From positions 1 to 37,292 of the forward strand of contig CASGDV010000016.1 in the NCBI GenBank assembly GCA_949300335.1: a stretch of DNA of 37,292 nucleotides, given 5' to 3'. This DNA comes from an uncultured Bacteroidales bacterium. Lineage in GTDB: Bacteria > Bacteroidota > Bacteroidia > Bacteroidales > UBA932. A model generated the notes under the pieces. The model saw only the letters and a list, made by a program, of their open reading frames with translations. It had not been told where the DNA came from and made no database searches. Both the position numbers and the translations under genes were made by a program. This document shows positions 8,413-19,002 of this stretch, piece by piece; position 1 is the first letter of the stretch, and each line of letters starts with the position of its first letter.

Positions 8413-11400
8413 ATGCCGACTTTTAATAAAGAAAACAAGGTTAAAAGCAATTTCGAAAGAATCAGCATAGCTTTGGCTTCGCCTGAGGACATCATAGCGA
8501 GATCCTCAGGTGAGGTTCTCAAGCCAGAAACCGTCAATTACCGTACATACAAGCCGGAAAGGGACGGTTTGTTCTGCGAGAAGATTTTCGGTCCGACAAA
8601 GGACTATGAATGTCATTGCGGAAAATACAAAAGGATTCGCTACCGCGGTATAGTCTGCGACCGATGCGGAGTTGAAGTGACCGAAAAGAAAGTCAGAAGG
8701 GAAAGGATGGGACATATAGAGCTCACTGTTCCTGTTGCCCATATCTGGTACTTCAAATCGGCCCCTAACAAGATTGCCGCACTGCTCGGTATAGCTGCAA
8801 AGAAACTTGAAGCCGTAATTTATTATGAGAAATACATAGTAATCAATCCGGGTACCACCGGCATAGCCAAAAAGGAACTCCTTTCAGAGGAAGAATATCT
8901 TGACCTGATTGACAGCATGCCGGAAAACGAGAACCTTCCGAATGACGATCCGGACAAGTTCAGGGCTGCAATGGGAGCTGAGGCAATTTACGAGCTTCTC
9001 AAGGAAATCGACATAGATGCCCTCGCAAAGGACCTCAGACAAAAAATGCTTAAGGAAACTTCACAGCAGAGAAAAGCAGAGGCTTTGAAAAGACTGAGCA
9101 TCGTCAAATGGTTCCAGGAATCAAAGGGAATCAACAGGCCGGAATGGATGATTCTGAAAGTCATTCCTGTTATCCCGCCTGATCTCAGGCCTCTGGTTCC
9201 GCTTGACGGCGGACGTTTTGCTACGTCGGACCTCAATGATCTTTACAGAAGGGTCATTATAAGAAACAACCGTCTGAAAAGGCTTATAGAAATAAAGGCT
9301 CCGGAAGTGATTCTCAGAAACGAGAAACGTATGCTTCAGGAAGCCGTGGATTCACTGTTCGACAATTCCAAGAAATCGAATGCTGTCAAAAGTGAGGCCA
9401 ACAGAACACTCAAGTCCTTGTCCGACAGTCTTAAGGGAAAACAGGGACGTTTCCGTCAGAACCTGCTCGGTAAACGTGTGGACTATTCTGCACGTTCGGT
9501 TATCGTCGTAGGACCTGAGCTCAAGATGCATGAATGCGGACTTCCTAAGTTCATGGCGGCAGAGCTTTACAAACCGTTCATAATCAGGAAACTGATTGAA
9601 AGAGGAATCGTAAAGACAGTCAAGTCTGCAAAGAAGATAGTTGACAGGAAGGATCCTGTAATATGGGATATCCTTGAGAACGTGATGAAGGGCCACCCGG
9701 TACTTCTCAACCGTGCCCCTACGCTTCACAGACTCGGTATCCAGGCATTCCAGCCGAAGATGATTGAAGGAAAGGCAATCCAGCTTCACCCGCTCGCTTG
9801 TACGGCGTTCAATGCCGACTTCGACGGTGACCAGATGGCAGTACACCTTCCGCTCGGTAATGCAGCCATAATGGAAGCGCAGCTTCTGATGCTCGGTTCA
9901 CACAATATCCTCAACCCGGCCAACGGAACTCCTATCACAGTCCCTTCACAGGACATGGTGCTCGGTCTTTATTACATAACAAAGGCAAGACCTGGGGCAA
10001 AAGGAGAAGGAATGACATTCTACGGACCGGAGGAAGTTATTATAGCCCTTAATGAAAAGGCTATAGACATACATGCAAGCATTCAGGTAAGATTGCCTAA
10101 AGACAAGATGAATCCGGAAGCGGGTACTCAGATTGTCAAGACGACCCCTGGACGTATAATCGTGAACCAGCTCGCACCTCAGGAAGTTCCATACATCAAT
10201 GAAATACTCGGAAAGAAATCTTTGAGAAAGATTATTTCCAACGTCATCAAGAATACCGGCGTGGCACGTACCGCACAGTTCCTGGATGATATAAAGAACC
10301 TCGGATACTCCATGGCATTCAGAGGAGGTCTTTCATTCAACCTTGGAGACGTGATAATACCTGAAGAAAAGAAATCCCTGATCGACAACGGTTATAAGAC
10401 CGTGGAATCAATCAAGAACAACTTCTCGATGGGTTTCATCACGAACAACGAGCGCTACAACAAGGTAATCGACCTCTGGACCTCGATTGACAACCAGATT
10501 ACAGGTATCGTCGAAAAGCAGATTTCATCCGACCAGCAGGGCTTCAACCCAGTATACATGATGCTTGATTCAGGAGCCCGCGGTTCAACACAGCAGATCA
10601 AGCAGCTCTGCGGTATGAGGGGTCTTATGGCCAAGCCTCAGAAATCCGGAGGACAGGGAGCCGAGATTATCGAAAATCCTATCATTTCCAACCTGAAGGA
10701 AGGTATGACAGTGCTCGAATACTTCATCTCGACCCACGGTGCACGTAAGGGACTTGCGGATACGGCATTGAAGACTGCCGATGCAGGATACCTCACCCGC
10801 CGCCTCGTGGACGTATCACACGATGTGATCATCAACGAAGAGGACTGCGGAACATTGAGGGGTCTTATCGCTACGGCGATAAAGAGCAAGGACGAAGTAG
10901 TCGAGTCTCTCGGAGAGAGAATACTGGGAAGGACTTCAGTTCACGATATATTCAATCCGCTTACGGGTGAACTGATTCTGCCTGCAGGAGAGGAAATCAC
11001 TGAAGACATCGCCAATCTGATTGAATCCCTTCCTATCGAACAGGTCGAGATTCGTTCCGTACTCACATGTGAATCACGCAAGGGAGTATGTGCAAAATGT
11101 TACGGACGCAACCTTGCTTCCGGAAGAATGGTTGAAAAAGGAGAAGTTGTCGGCGTGATTGCGGCCCAGTCAATCGGTGAGCCAGGTACTCAGCTGACAC
11201 TTAGAACCTTCCACGTCGGAGGTACGGCATCAAGTACTGCTGCCGAAAGTTCAATAGAGTCCAAATATAACGGCAAGCTTGAATTCGAGGAACTCAGAAC
11301 CATCGAAAGGATACTTGACGACGGTAGCGTACAGGATGTCGTTGTGAGCCGTACAACTGAAGTCCGCATAATCGACGAGAATACCGGAATAACATTCTCC

Positions 11401-12660
11401 CACTACGATGTGCCATACGGTTCAGTATTGTACAAGAAAGACGGTGACAAGGTCAGCAAGGGTGACCTGATTTGCGAATGGGATGCGTACAACGCCATCA
11501 CAATCATCGAGACAGCCGGTAAGGCACGTTTCGACAGCATGATCGACGGTGTTACCTTCAGAGAGGAGATTGCCGATGAATACTCGCTCAACAGGGACAA
11601 GGTCATCATCGAATCACGTGACAAATCGAAGAACCCGTCAATCCACATCACTGATGAAAACGGCGAAAGCAAGAAGCAGTACAACCTGCCGGTCGGTGCT
11701 CATGTCATGATCAACGACGGGGACGATGTGAAAGTCGGAGACATCATCATCAAGATACCTCGCGCCATCGGTAAGTCCAGCGATATCACGGGAGGTCTTC
11801 CTCGAGTTACTGAATTGTTCGAGGCAAGAAATCCTTCGAATCCGGCAATCGTCAGCGAAATCAATGGTGAAGTCATCATGGGCAAGATCAAGAGAGGTAA
11901 CAGGGAAATCATCATCAGGAACAAATCAGGTCTTGAGAAGAGATATCTCGTTCCTCTTACCAAACAGATTCTTGTGCAGGAAAACGACTATGTCAAGGCC
12001 GGAATGAGACTTTCCGACGGAGCAGTCTCACCTACAGACATATTGAGCATCCTCGGCCCTATAAAAGTTCAGGAATACATCGTGAATGAAATTCAGGAAG
12101 TATACCGCCTGCAGGGTGTGAAGATCAACGACAAGCACTTCGAAATCATCGTAAGACAGATGATGAGGAAAGTACAGATCAACGATCCGGGAGATACGGA
12201 ATTCCTGCAGGAAGAACTAGTGGACAAGTGGCAGTTCATGGATACAAATGACAAGATTTACGGCAAGTTCTATGTAATGGATGCCGGCGAATCCGAGAAA
12301 TATGCTGAAAGCGACATCATAACAGCAAGAGAGCTCAGAAGCGAGAATTCATCTCTCGAAAGACAGGGCCTCAAGATGATGGTTGTCCGCGAAGCAAAAC
12401 CGGCGACTGCAAGTCAGGTGCTTCAGGGAATCACAAGAGCTGCTTTGAAGACCAACAGCTTCATTTCCGCCGCATCATTCCAGGAAACCACGAAAGTTCT
12501 CAGCGAGGCAGCAATCCGGGGCAGAGTCGATACTCTTGAAGGTCTTAAGGAAAACGTTATCTGCGGACATGCTATCCCTGCCGGAACAGGCCAGAAAGAA
12601 TTCCAGGAAATTCTCGTAGCTCCTATGGATGATTACAAGAAAGCTATGGAAGATCTTTAA
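8413..12660 (+). CDS. rpoC: DNA-directed RNA polymerase subunit beta'
   Basis: The 1415-residue largest subunit of RNA polymerase. The zipper/zinc-ribbon site has C67, C69, C82 and C85; the second zinc site has C812, C886, C893 and C896. The active-site loop NADFDGDQM holds the magnesium-binding aspartates D469, D471 and D473. The bridge helix and trigger-loop segments are intact ([37 protein letters not shown]). No insertion or break is seen. It is the last gene of the + strand block and ends 26 bp before a strong bidirectional terminator. Confidence 0.99.
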   Translation: MPTFNKENKVKSNFERISIALASPEDIIARSSGEVLKPETVNYRTYKPERDGLFCEKIFGPTKDYECHCGKYKRIRYRGIVCDRCGVEVTEKKVRRERMGHIELTVPVAHIWYFKSAPNKIAALLGIAAKKLEAVIYYEKYIVINPGTTGIAKKELLSEEEYLDLIDSMPENENLPNDDPDKFRAAMGAEAIYELLKEIDIDALAKDLRQKMLKETSQQRKAEALKRLSIVKWFQESKGINRPEWMILKVIPVIPPDLRPLVPLDGGRFATSDLNDLYRRVIIRNNRLKRLIEIKAPEVILRNEKRMLQEAVDSLFDNSKKSNAVKSEANRTLKSLSDSLKGKQGRFRQNLLGKRVDYSARSVIVVGPELKMHECGLPKFMAAELYKPFIIRKLIERGIVKTVKSAKKIVDRKDPVIWDILENVMKGHPVLLNRAPTLHRLGIQAFQPKMIEGKAIQLHPLACTAFNADFDGDQMAVHLPLGNAAIMEAQLLMLGSHNILNPANGTPITVPSQDMVLGLYYITKARPGAKGEGMTFYGPEEVIIALNEKAIDIHASIQVRLPKDKMNPEAGTQIVKTTPGRIIVNQLAPQEVPYINEILGKKSLRKIISNVIKNTGVARTAQFLDDIKNLGYSMAFRGGLSFNLGDVIIPEEKKSLIDNGYKTVESIKNNFSMGFITNNERYNKVIDLWTSIDNQITGIVEKQISSDQQGFNPVYMMLDSGARGSTQQIKQLCGMRGLMAKPQKSGGQGAEIIENPIISNLKEGMTVLEYFISTHGARKGLADTALKTADAGYLTRRLVDVSHDVIINEEDCGTLRGLIATAIKSKDEVVESLGERILGRTSVHDIFNPLTGELILPAGEEITEDIANLIESLPIEQVEIRSVLTCESRKGVCAKCYGRNLASGRMVEKGEVVGVIAAQSIGEPGTQLTLRTFHVGGTASSTAAESSIESKYNGKLEFEELRTIERILDDGSVQDVVVSRTTEVRIIDENTGITFSHYDVPYGSVLYKKDGDKVSKGDLICEWDAYNAITIIETAGKARFDSMIDGVTFREEIADEYSLNRDKVIIESRDKSKNPSIHITDENGESKKQYNLPVGAHVMINDGDDVKVGDIIIKIPRAIGKSSDITGGLPRVTELFEARNPSNPAIVSEINGEVIMGKIKRGNREIIIRNKSGLEKRYLVPLTKQILVQENDYVKAGMRLSDGAVSPTDILSILGPIKVQEYIVNEIQEVYRLQGVKINDKHFEIIVRQMMRKVQINDPGDTEFLQEELVDKWQFMDTNDKIYGKFYVMDAGESEKYAESDIITARELRSENSSLERQGLKMMVVREAKPATASQVLQGITRAALKTNSFISAASFQETTKVLSEAAIRGRVDTLEGLKENVICGHAIPAGTGQKEFQEILVAPMDDYKKAMEDL

Positions 12661-12685
12661 TGGTTGATTTCCTTTGAAGGATAAG

Positions 12686-12735
12686 AAAAAAGAAGGTGAA
12701 CCAAGTCTGCAAGACTTCGATTCACCTTCTTTTTT
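12686..12735. terminator. Bidirectional intrinsic terminator
   Basis: A 15-bp arm AAAAAAGAAGGTGAA (12686-12700) pairs with TTCACCTTCTTTTTT (12721-12735). The inner part adds AAGTCT/AGACTT around a GCA loop. Read on either strand the hairpin ends in a T-tract, so it can stop rpoC transcription from the left and the GH38 transcript from the right. Confidence 0.9.
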
Positions 12736-12766
12736 GTTAATGTCCGCAGTTACTGAGAAAAAGAGT

Positions 12767-15460
12767 CTACTGCAATATGAATGATGCAGGCTGATAGGCC
12801 TTCATATCCACTGCAAACCTTCCATTTTTTATCTTTATCTTCTTACCTGAAGGTTCTCCGCGCAGATTGCAGACTATGGCAGTCGTTGATTCATTGCCTT
12901 CAGGCAATGTCACCAGACACCGTACGTCACGTCCGGCCTGTTCCCATAATCTGAGGACACTGCTGTCTCCGTCAGCATCCAGGGCGAAGGCCGTAACCAG
13001 AATCCCTTTCTCGGAAAGCACTATACCCGAGGCTTCAACCGGAGCATTTCCCCCACCGGATACAGAGTATGAACCGACTAACGGAACCCTGGTTTCCTCG
13101 ACAGGAGTTATGAGAGATTTTTCATTCTCATATTCGGAAAAACTCCATAAATATATCGTGGAAGAAAGCCCTCCGTCAATCCATTCGGTGAAATTCGTTC
13201 CCCATTGGGTATTGAAGAGATTGACAAACACATCCGGTTTCTTCGGAATGAAACTTCCGTTGAATTCATACAGTCCGGTACGTTCCAGGCTCACTGCCGG
13301 AGAATCCGGAATATTTATCCCGGCACCCCATCCGTCTTTTCCGTAAAGCGCCATACCTGTATTGAGAAAACAATAATCATGATTTGTCCGGCTTATGTAA
13401 TCAGTCGCAGGATCAACAACGGCACCCAGACGTCCAAGTCTGAAAGATGGTTCATCGATATTGAACGGCAATGCTATCCATCCTCCCTCAGGACGGGCGT
13501 CAGCCTTTTTCCCGTTGATGCTCCAGTTCAGTTCGAGATAAGGAGAACCGTCATGCACAGTATATGTCATCACATAATCTTCCCCTAAATCGGTTCTGAA
13601 AAACATTGAAGCACTTGCTGACAACGGCGTACTTTCGTACCTGATATATTCCAGCCGGCCTCCTGTCTTCATGTATGAAAGCGAATCATTCAACGGCCTG
13701 GCCATTTCCTGGTCCGCCCATCCGTGATTTCCCGGTTTCACATACTTCGAATTGTAATTGTTTATCTGCTCATTTCCATAAACTTCCTTGAAATACTCCC
13801 CAAATCCATATCCGGAATCCTTCCCAACCATTTCCTTACCGGATTTTTTGTCGACAAGAGAAGCCACAGTACCTTTGTCTGCGTCGAAAATCACCTTGAA
13901 ATACTCGTTCTCAATGAAATTTCCGGCCTTGTCATATCTTGAAGACAATACCGTTTCCGGTTCTGTGTCTGTAATCACCGAATATGTCTTGTATCCCATG
14001 GAAGGTACGTCCTCCGCATTGAACATCAGCCTGCTGTATCCCTGTTCAACAGGAATAATCTTCCCGGTAGACAAATCCTTCAATGCGGTTATATGGTAAT
14101 TTTTCTGATAAACTCCCATATATATATCAACTGTTCCGCTGCGTTTCCACGGAAGGGGATTATATACAACCACCTTATGTCCATTGAAAGCCACGGAGTT
14201 TGCAAGATTCTTCAAATCCTTCCTGTAAGACGGATAAATCTGCCTGAGAGCCTGATGGATCCGGTCTCCCTTTTCCCTCCACGACTCTTCGATATGCATG
14301 TATCCTCCCCTGCCTCTTGCAATTTCGAAATCATCACCGTATTTCCATTCTTCCTGATTTCCATGGGAAAAAGCAAGTCCGAAAGTATGTTCATCAAACA
14401 ATGCGGAATATTCGCAAGCCTTCCTGACATAAGAAGAAACTTCCGGCTGACAGCCTATATTCCAGTCTTTCAGCAAAGAATTTAATGCCTCCTCATTAAA
14501 TATCAGTCTTTGCACGTATTTGTTCAGCTTCATTTCCTCAGGCATTGACATGTATCCGTGTATCCATGTATCCGGCATATCGCCTCTTATCACGGGAATA
14601 TCGGGATTTTCCCTGATGATACAGTCATAGAAATCCTCCAGCTGTCCGATTCTGACATTCACACCGGGAGCTTTTTCCCTGGCTTCAGCCAGTATTGCAG
14701 CCACAGATTCGGGGGTAGGAGCTCCCGTATTTTCATGCGTATGAATCATCGCAAGCCATGTCTTGTAAGGCCAGTTCTCAGGAGGCATGACTCCGGATCC
14801 ATAATATTCAGCCCAATTGAAAGTAAGCAGACGCGAACCGTCAGGACCTTCCCACCAGAACAATACCGGAAGATCCGGTGATGTCGAGCCGGGATTGCAG
14901 CCTATATGCAGGAATTTGACTCCGGCATGAGTAAGAAGCGTAGGAAGAAACCATGAATGTGACGGTACATCCGTCAGTTTTGCGGCCCGTGCCAGAGGCT
15001 GTCCGAACTTTGTGTTTATATCGGAAGAAAAGGACAGTCCCCTTACCAGAGTTTCCATATCGCTCGCTTCTGTTTCAAAAGTGAACGGAAGCGCATGCAC
15101 CTTGAGACGGCCGTTTCTTATCGCATCCTCCACCCTGGCTCTTCTTTCAGGCGTGGTGTTTTCAAGAATGTATTTCATCGGCCAGCCGGGCAAGGTCCAA
15201 ATGAACCTCTCCCTGGCAGGAAGTCCGTCAGTCTTTTCCACAGACGACAAAGTCTCATCCATCATTCTTGTTGCATAATCCTGGAGAACGGACTCTGCCC
15301 AATCCGTATATCCTATGTCGAAATGCATCTTGAATACGACTATGATGTCTTCAACCTCATTCTTGCTGCTGCCTTCCGACAGCTCTACGGCAGCAATCTG
15401 CGCCGGAAGAGGAAGAAATACCGTGATGGCAAAAAGCAAAGTCAGAAAAATTCGTTTCAT
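12767..15460 (-). CDS. Exported GH38-type alpha-mannosidase (897 aa)
   Basis: Retaining zinc-dependent alpha-mannosidase, probably acting in the periplasm or at the cell surface. A type I signal peptide covers residues 1-20 (cleavage before Q21). The N-terminal GH38 barrel follows: zinc ligands H46 and D48 in MHFDIGYTD, probable nucleophile D164 in LTDVPSHSWF, and a probable further zinc histidine H358 in DEHTFGLAFSHG. Beta-sandwich mannosidase domains fill about residues 430-897. The EHTFG form of the last zinc motif groups it with the neighbouring 1126-residue enzyme and not with the classical RFIYHQFHDDL form at 19003-22575. It is last in the - strand cluster and converges on rpoC. Exact linkage specificity is not readable. 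Confidence 0.85.
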   Translation of the reverse strand: MKRIFLTLLFAITVFLPLPAQIAAVELSEGSSKNEVEDIIVVFKMHFDIGYTDWAESVLQDYATRMMDETLSSVEKTDGLPARERFIWTLPGWPMKYILENTTPERRARVEDAIRNGRLKVHALPFTFETEASDMETLVRGLSFSSDINTKFGQPLARAAKLTDVPSHSWFLPTLLTHAGVKFLHIGCNPGSTSPDLPVLFWWEGPDGSRLLTFNWAEYYGSGVMPPENWPYKTWLAMIHTHENTGAPTPESVAAILAEAREKAPGVNVRIGQLEDFYDCIIRENPDIPVIRGDMPDTWIHGYMSMPEEMKLNKYVQRLIFNEEALNSLLKDWNIGCQPEVSSYVRKACEYSALFDEHTFGLAFSHGNQEEWKYGDDFEIARGRGGYMHIEESWREKGDRIHQALRQIYPSYRKDLKNLANSVAFNGHKVVVYNPLPWKRSGTVDIYMGVYQKNYHITALKDLSTGKIIPVEQGYSRLMFNAEDVPSMGYKTYSVITDTEPETVLSSRYDKAGNFIENEYFKVIFDADKGTVASLVDKKSGKEMVGKDSGYGFGEYFKEVYGNEQINNYNSKYVKPGNHGWADQEMARPLNDSLSYMKTGGRLEYIRYESTPLSASASMFFRTDLGEDYVMTYTVHDGSPYLELNWSINGKKADARPEGGWIALPFNIDEPSFRLGRLGAVVDPATDYISRTNHDYCFLNTGMALYGKDGWGAGINIPDSPAVSLERTGLYEFNGSFIPKKPDVFVNLFNTQWGTNFTEWIDGGLSSTIYLWSFSEYENEKSLITPVEETRVPLVGSYSVSGGGNAPVEASGIVLSEKGILVTAFALDADGDSSVLRLWEQAGRDVRCLVTLPEGNESTTAIVCNLRGEPSGKKIKIKNGRFAVDMKAYQPASFILQ

Positions 15461-15511
15461 TGCAGTTATTGTAAAATTGATGATTTCTGGAAACGGTCTG
15501 TATTATCAAGA

Positions 15512-15547
15512 AAGGACAGAGCTGCCGGTTCCGTCCGCCCTGTCCTT
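15512..15547 (-). repeat. Inverted repeat between two GH38 genes
   Basis: Arms AAGGACAG (15512-15519) and CTGTCCTT (15540-15547) enclose a 20-nt GC-rich loop in the 110-bp gap between the 1126- and 897-residue GH38 genes. Read on the - strand it is followed by only a weak T-rich run (TTTCTTG). It may be a partial terminator or mRNA-stabilising hairpin. No TAnnTTTG promoter is seen in the gap. Confidence 0.4.
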
Positions 15548-15570
15548 CCGCAACTGTCTTCAAGCAATCC

Positions 15571-18500
15571 CTACAGCTCTATCTTTATGAATTTGATCTC
15601 ATAAGGATTGAACTCGAGTGAGCCTCCCTCAATAGGATCTCCTATCGCATCGCACTCGGTACATTTGAGATTGTCAGAGAACGGGCTCGACACCTTGAAC
15701 TCGGCAGACTTCCCGGCAATCTCCCTCAAATGCAGCATAAGTGCATTCTCGCCTTTGACCGGACACATGTTCACGAGGAGGAGATTTTCGTTGTCTATCT
15801 TCAATGCCGGTTCATCCATCTTCCTGTTTCCGGTATCCTTTCCTGCAGGTATGACGCGTGCCAATACAGGAATTCTTTCATTCCATGCATATCTGGTTGC
15901 GAACGCGTCGCTCGGATCATCTGAAGATGTGAGTGAATATGTCCACTCGAATTCCCCATGCTGGTCGGCATTGAAATTCGTAACCCAATAGTTCGTCATG
16001 ACCCATGAATAGATATTGTTGGTTTCCGGAACGGCTCCGGCCTTGAAACGTCCGAGATTGATATTGCCGAACTGCATGAGAGGTACCTCATTGCTTACAA
16101 GAACAATCTGTTCATTGCTGTTCCTTACAGCAGCGAAATTCTGTACGGTATTCCAGTCATTTGCCGATCCCTTGATCTGATCGACTCCAGCCTCGATGGT
16201 ACCGCCAGGAACATCGAAATAGATCTTTCCGTCAGGAAGTTCGAACGGGAACGATACATAAACCGATTCCGGATTCGTCTCGAGCTTTTTCCTCAGACGA
16301 TAGGTCATCCTGATCTGCTTGCTGACCTTGTATACCTGAAATTCCACCCAGAAATTGTTCTGTCCCATTCCGGCAGGAGAAGTGCCTTCAAAACGGTAGG
16401 TATCCCAGATATCTCCTTTCGTCATACCTGCAAAATGTACTTCTTCCGGTACATATCGTTTGAAGTTGCCAGGCCTGAATCCGTCGAGATGACCTCTTGC
16501 ATCATCAGTTTCGTAAATAAGTTCGCCGAGTCTCCATGCATTTTTCCCGTCAAGCAAGTCCTTGCCCAGCTGCTTGTCATACCAGCTTTTCACTGTTCCT
16601 GCCGACATGTCGAACTCGATCCGGTACCATTCGTTCTCTATTACAGGATCGGCCGAAGCCATACGTTCCGCCGGCTGTGCCGGTTCATCGGTAATCACGA
16701 TTTCATATGTCTTGGCTCCCAGAGCAGGGACATCTTCGACCCATATCCTCCAATATGTTGCATCACTGCGGCTCTTGAATATCTGGAGTTTGGCTTCCTT
16801 GCCGTTCTCATCCACCAGTTTCGCCTTCCTGTTCAAAGGCAGTATCTGATGATCAATGTAAAGAGTCGTCGTTCCTGTAAAATTCCAGTTCATCGGATTG
16901 AAAACGGCAACTACGGAATGTTCCTTGTTTCTTTCAACGTATCCCTGAAGAAGTCCGAGAGCCGTCTCCCCTACCGGTCTTGACCGGCGGAACGACTCCC
17001 ATGCATAGGAAGCCTTGAAAGATCTCTGTTCCATGGTCTCATAGCTGAAAGGCTCACTTATACTTCCGGCATATCCGAAAGTATGTTCACCGTAAAAAAC
17101 TATGGCCCTGTTGGTCTGGTCAATCTCCTGATTGACACTCTCAGGAACATCTGCACCCATCACCCTGGCCATTGACAGACCTATCTGGTTCGAAATGATA
17201 TCATTCTGGGCCAGACGTGTTACGGCAGCCTCTCTTGCCCCGGATGCAAAGCCGTCGGTCCACCAGTCAGGCCATGCCCCCCTGATTGTCTGGATCTTGT
17301 CCCCGTAATTCTTCTCAACTTCTTTCAGGAATTCCACGGACAAAGCAAGTTTCAGCTTCGGCCATTCATACTTCTCGTTCCATTTCCTTACAGTCTCGCA
17401 TGCCGCGGTCGATGGAGGGGAATTGTCCGTAAAATATCCCGAATACTGGTAAGATATGATATTGAACGGATAATCCCTTCTTTCAAGACTTACCAGATAA
17501 TCGAAAGTGCGTGCTTCGAAAAGATCGAAGTTTCCAGTTTCTATCTGCAGGAAATTCCCCTGGTTGTAATGTTCCGCCCGATAGGCAAGAACCTTCTTTC
17601 CCGAAGGTGACTCCCACCAGAACACCGTAGGCTTGTCAAAGCAGATAAGAGCCTTGTGACCATGCGTTCCCATGGTAAGATATCTGATCCCCATATCCGG
17701 GAAGAACTCATTGAAACACCAGCCGATTCCATTTACATCGTTCTGCATGGCTCCTTCAACCTCGATACCGTTCTCGCGCAAGGTCTTCAACGGCTGGAGC
17801 GAATATGCCAGCGCCTGTTCATCAGGGAGTTCGTCAAAATTGAAGTACATTCCCATCACCTCGATGCGTCCTTCTCTGATTCTTTTTATAAGACGGTCAA
17901 CCTGTTCCTGAGGACGGGTTCTGATGAATTCTGCCACACACCATGCAGCCTCGCATGTCCATCTGAATTTCGCCTCTTCAGGATAATCGTCTGTCTGGTC
18001 ACAATAATCAAGGGCATAGTCGATGAAACGTATATGTTCGGCCAATATGGCATGCTGCGGTCTTGTATATCCTATATCAGTATGGGTATGCTGTACGGCA
18101 TTCATCTGCCATTTGAAAGGAGGAACCATGGCAACTTCAGCAGTATATCTCTTTCCGTCAACTTCGATTTCCACTGATTCGGTACATTCCTCGGAAACCG
18201 GATCCACCGGTATTTCTATTTCATTATTGCCGAAAGACAATGTTTCAGTCACCTTTTCCCCGCCAACCTTAACGATGGCTTTTGCCGGGGCCCCGACATG
18301 ATTGAAACTGATTACGACAGGCTGCTTGCCGGAACCTTTCAGAATCGCCGGATAACTCCTGGCGGATACCGTACTGCCCTGAATCTTGTTCTGAAACATC
18401 ATTACCCAGCTTCCATAGCCATTGACAGATGTTTCTGTAGTCAATGTTACCGGCTTTCCGGGCTTCACCATCTTTTTAGGGAGACGCAGGAACATATAGC

Positions 18501-18951
18501 CGTAATTGTCATCATGAATTTTCATTCCGCGGAACGAAAGGGCTGCACCTCCTGTTCCTGTCACATCCCATTCCGGTCCCTGACCCGTATCGAAGGTAAG
18601 CACCTTCTTCCCGTTCACCGACAAGTCCACAGGCATGGTTATCATGCCGGAATGATTGATGGAAACACCGGCAATCCATACAAACGTGACATACTGGGAC
18701 TTCAGGTCTGCCGGAACAGTTTCGGTTTCCCATTCGGTGACCTTTTCACCCTCACCAAATCTTGTTATAAGGGCATCTTTTGCATATTCAACGTGAGAAT
18801 ACCACGGAAAATCCTTTCCGCTTACTGTCTTCCCATAGCCCTGCAGCATGGTGTCACCCTGCCTTACAGGACTATCTTTCTTTTGCGCCGACGCCACGGC
18901 ACCAAGGCACAGCGTCAGCAGCAAAAGAAGGGTAATCTTGAAATTTCGCAT
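15571..18951 (-). CDS. Exported GH38-type alpha-mannosidase with long N-terminal domain (1126 aa)
   Basis: Predicted alpha-mannosidase. The signal peptide ends near ASA-Q23. Residues 25-280 form a beta-rich N-terminal region of no recognised family, which may be a carbohydrate-binding or spacer module. The GH38 barrel starts near residue 281: zinc ligands H290 and D292 in HTHTDIGYT, probable nucleophile D405 in QNDVNGIGW, and H623 in YGEHTFGYAGS. Mannosidase beta domains follow to the C-terminus. It lies 51 bp after the 1190-residue GH38 gene, so the two are probably cotranscribed. The HTDIGYT/EHTFG motifs are shared with the 897-residue enzyme downstream, suggesting an old duplication with added or lost N-terminal domain. 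Confidence 0.83.
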   Translation of the reverse strand: MRNFKITLLLLLTLCLGAVASAQKKDSPVRQGDTMLQGYGKTVSGKDFPWYSHVEYAKDALITRFGEGEKVTEWETETVPADLKSQYVTFVWIAGVSINHSGMITMPVDLSVNGKKVLTFDTGQGPEWDVTGTGGAALSFRGMKIHDDNYGYMFLRLPKKMVKPGKPVTLTTETSVNGYGSWVMMFQNKIQGSTVSARSYPAILKGSGKQPVVISFNHVGAPAKAIVKVGGEKVTETLSFGNNEIEIPVDPVSEECTESVEIEVDGKRYTAEVAMVPPFKWQMNAVQHTHTDIGYTRPQHAILAEHIRFIDYALDYCDQTDDYPEEAKFRWTCEAAWCVAEFIRTRPQEQVDRLIKRIREGRIEVMGMYFNFDELPDEQALAYSLQPLKTLRENGIEVEGAMQNDVNGIGWCFNEFFPDMGIRYLTMGTHGHKALICFDKPTVFWWESPSGKKVLAYRAEHYNQGNFLQIETGNFDLFEARTFDYLVSLERRDYPFNIISYQYSGYFTDNSPPSTAACETVRKWNEKYEWPKLKLALSVEFLKEVEKNYGDKIQTIRGAWPDWWTDGFASGAREAAVTRLAQNDIISNQIGLSMARVMGADVPESVNQEIDQTNRAIVFYGEHTFGYAGSISEPFSYETMEQRSFKASYAWESFRRSRPVGETALGLLQGYVERNKEHSVVAVFNPMNWNFTGTTTLYIDHQILPLNRKAKLVDENGKEAKLQIFKSRSDATYWRIWVEDVPALGAKTYEIVITDEPAQPAERMASADPVIENEWYRIEFDMSAGTVKSWYDKQLGKDLLDGKNAWRLGELIYETDDARGHLDGFRPGNFKRYVPEEVHFAGMTKGDIWDTYRFEGTSPAGMGQNNFWVEFQVYKVSKQIRMTYRLRKKLETNPESVYVSFPFELPDGKIYFDVPGGTIEAGVDQIKGSANDWNTVQNFAAVRNSNEQIVLVSNEVPLMQFGNINLGRFKAGAVPETNNIYSWVMTNYWVTNFNADQHGEFEWTYSLTSSDDPSDAFATRYAWNERIPVLARVIPAGKDTGNRKMDEPALKIDNENLLLVNMCPVKGENALMLHLREIAGKSAEFKVSSPFSDNLKCTECDAIGDPIEGGSLEFNPYEIKFIKIEL

Positions 18952-19002
18952 AAATAAGTTTATGTTATCAGTTATAAAATGTCATTAATTATCTGATTAC
19001 CA

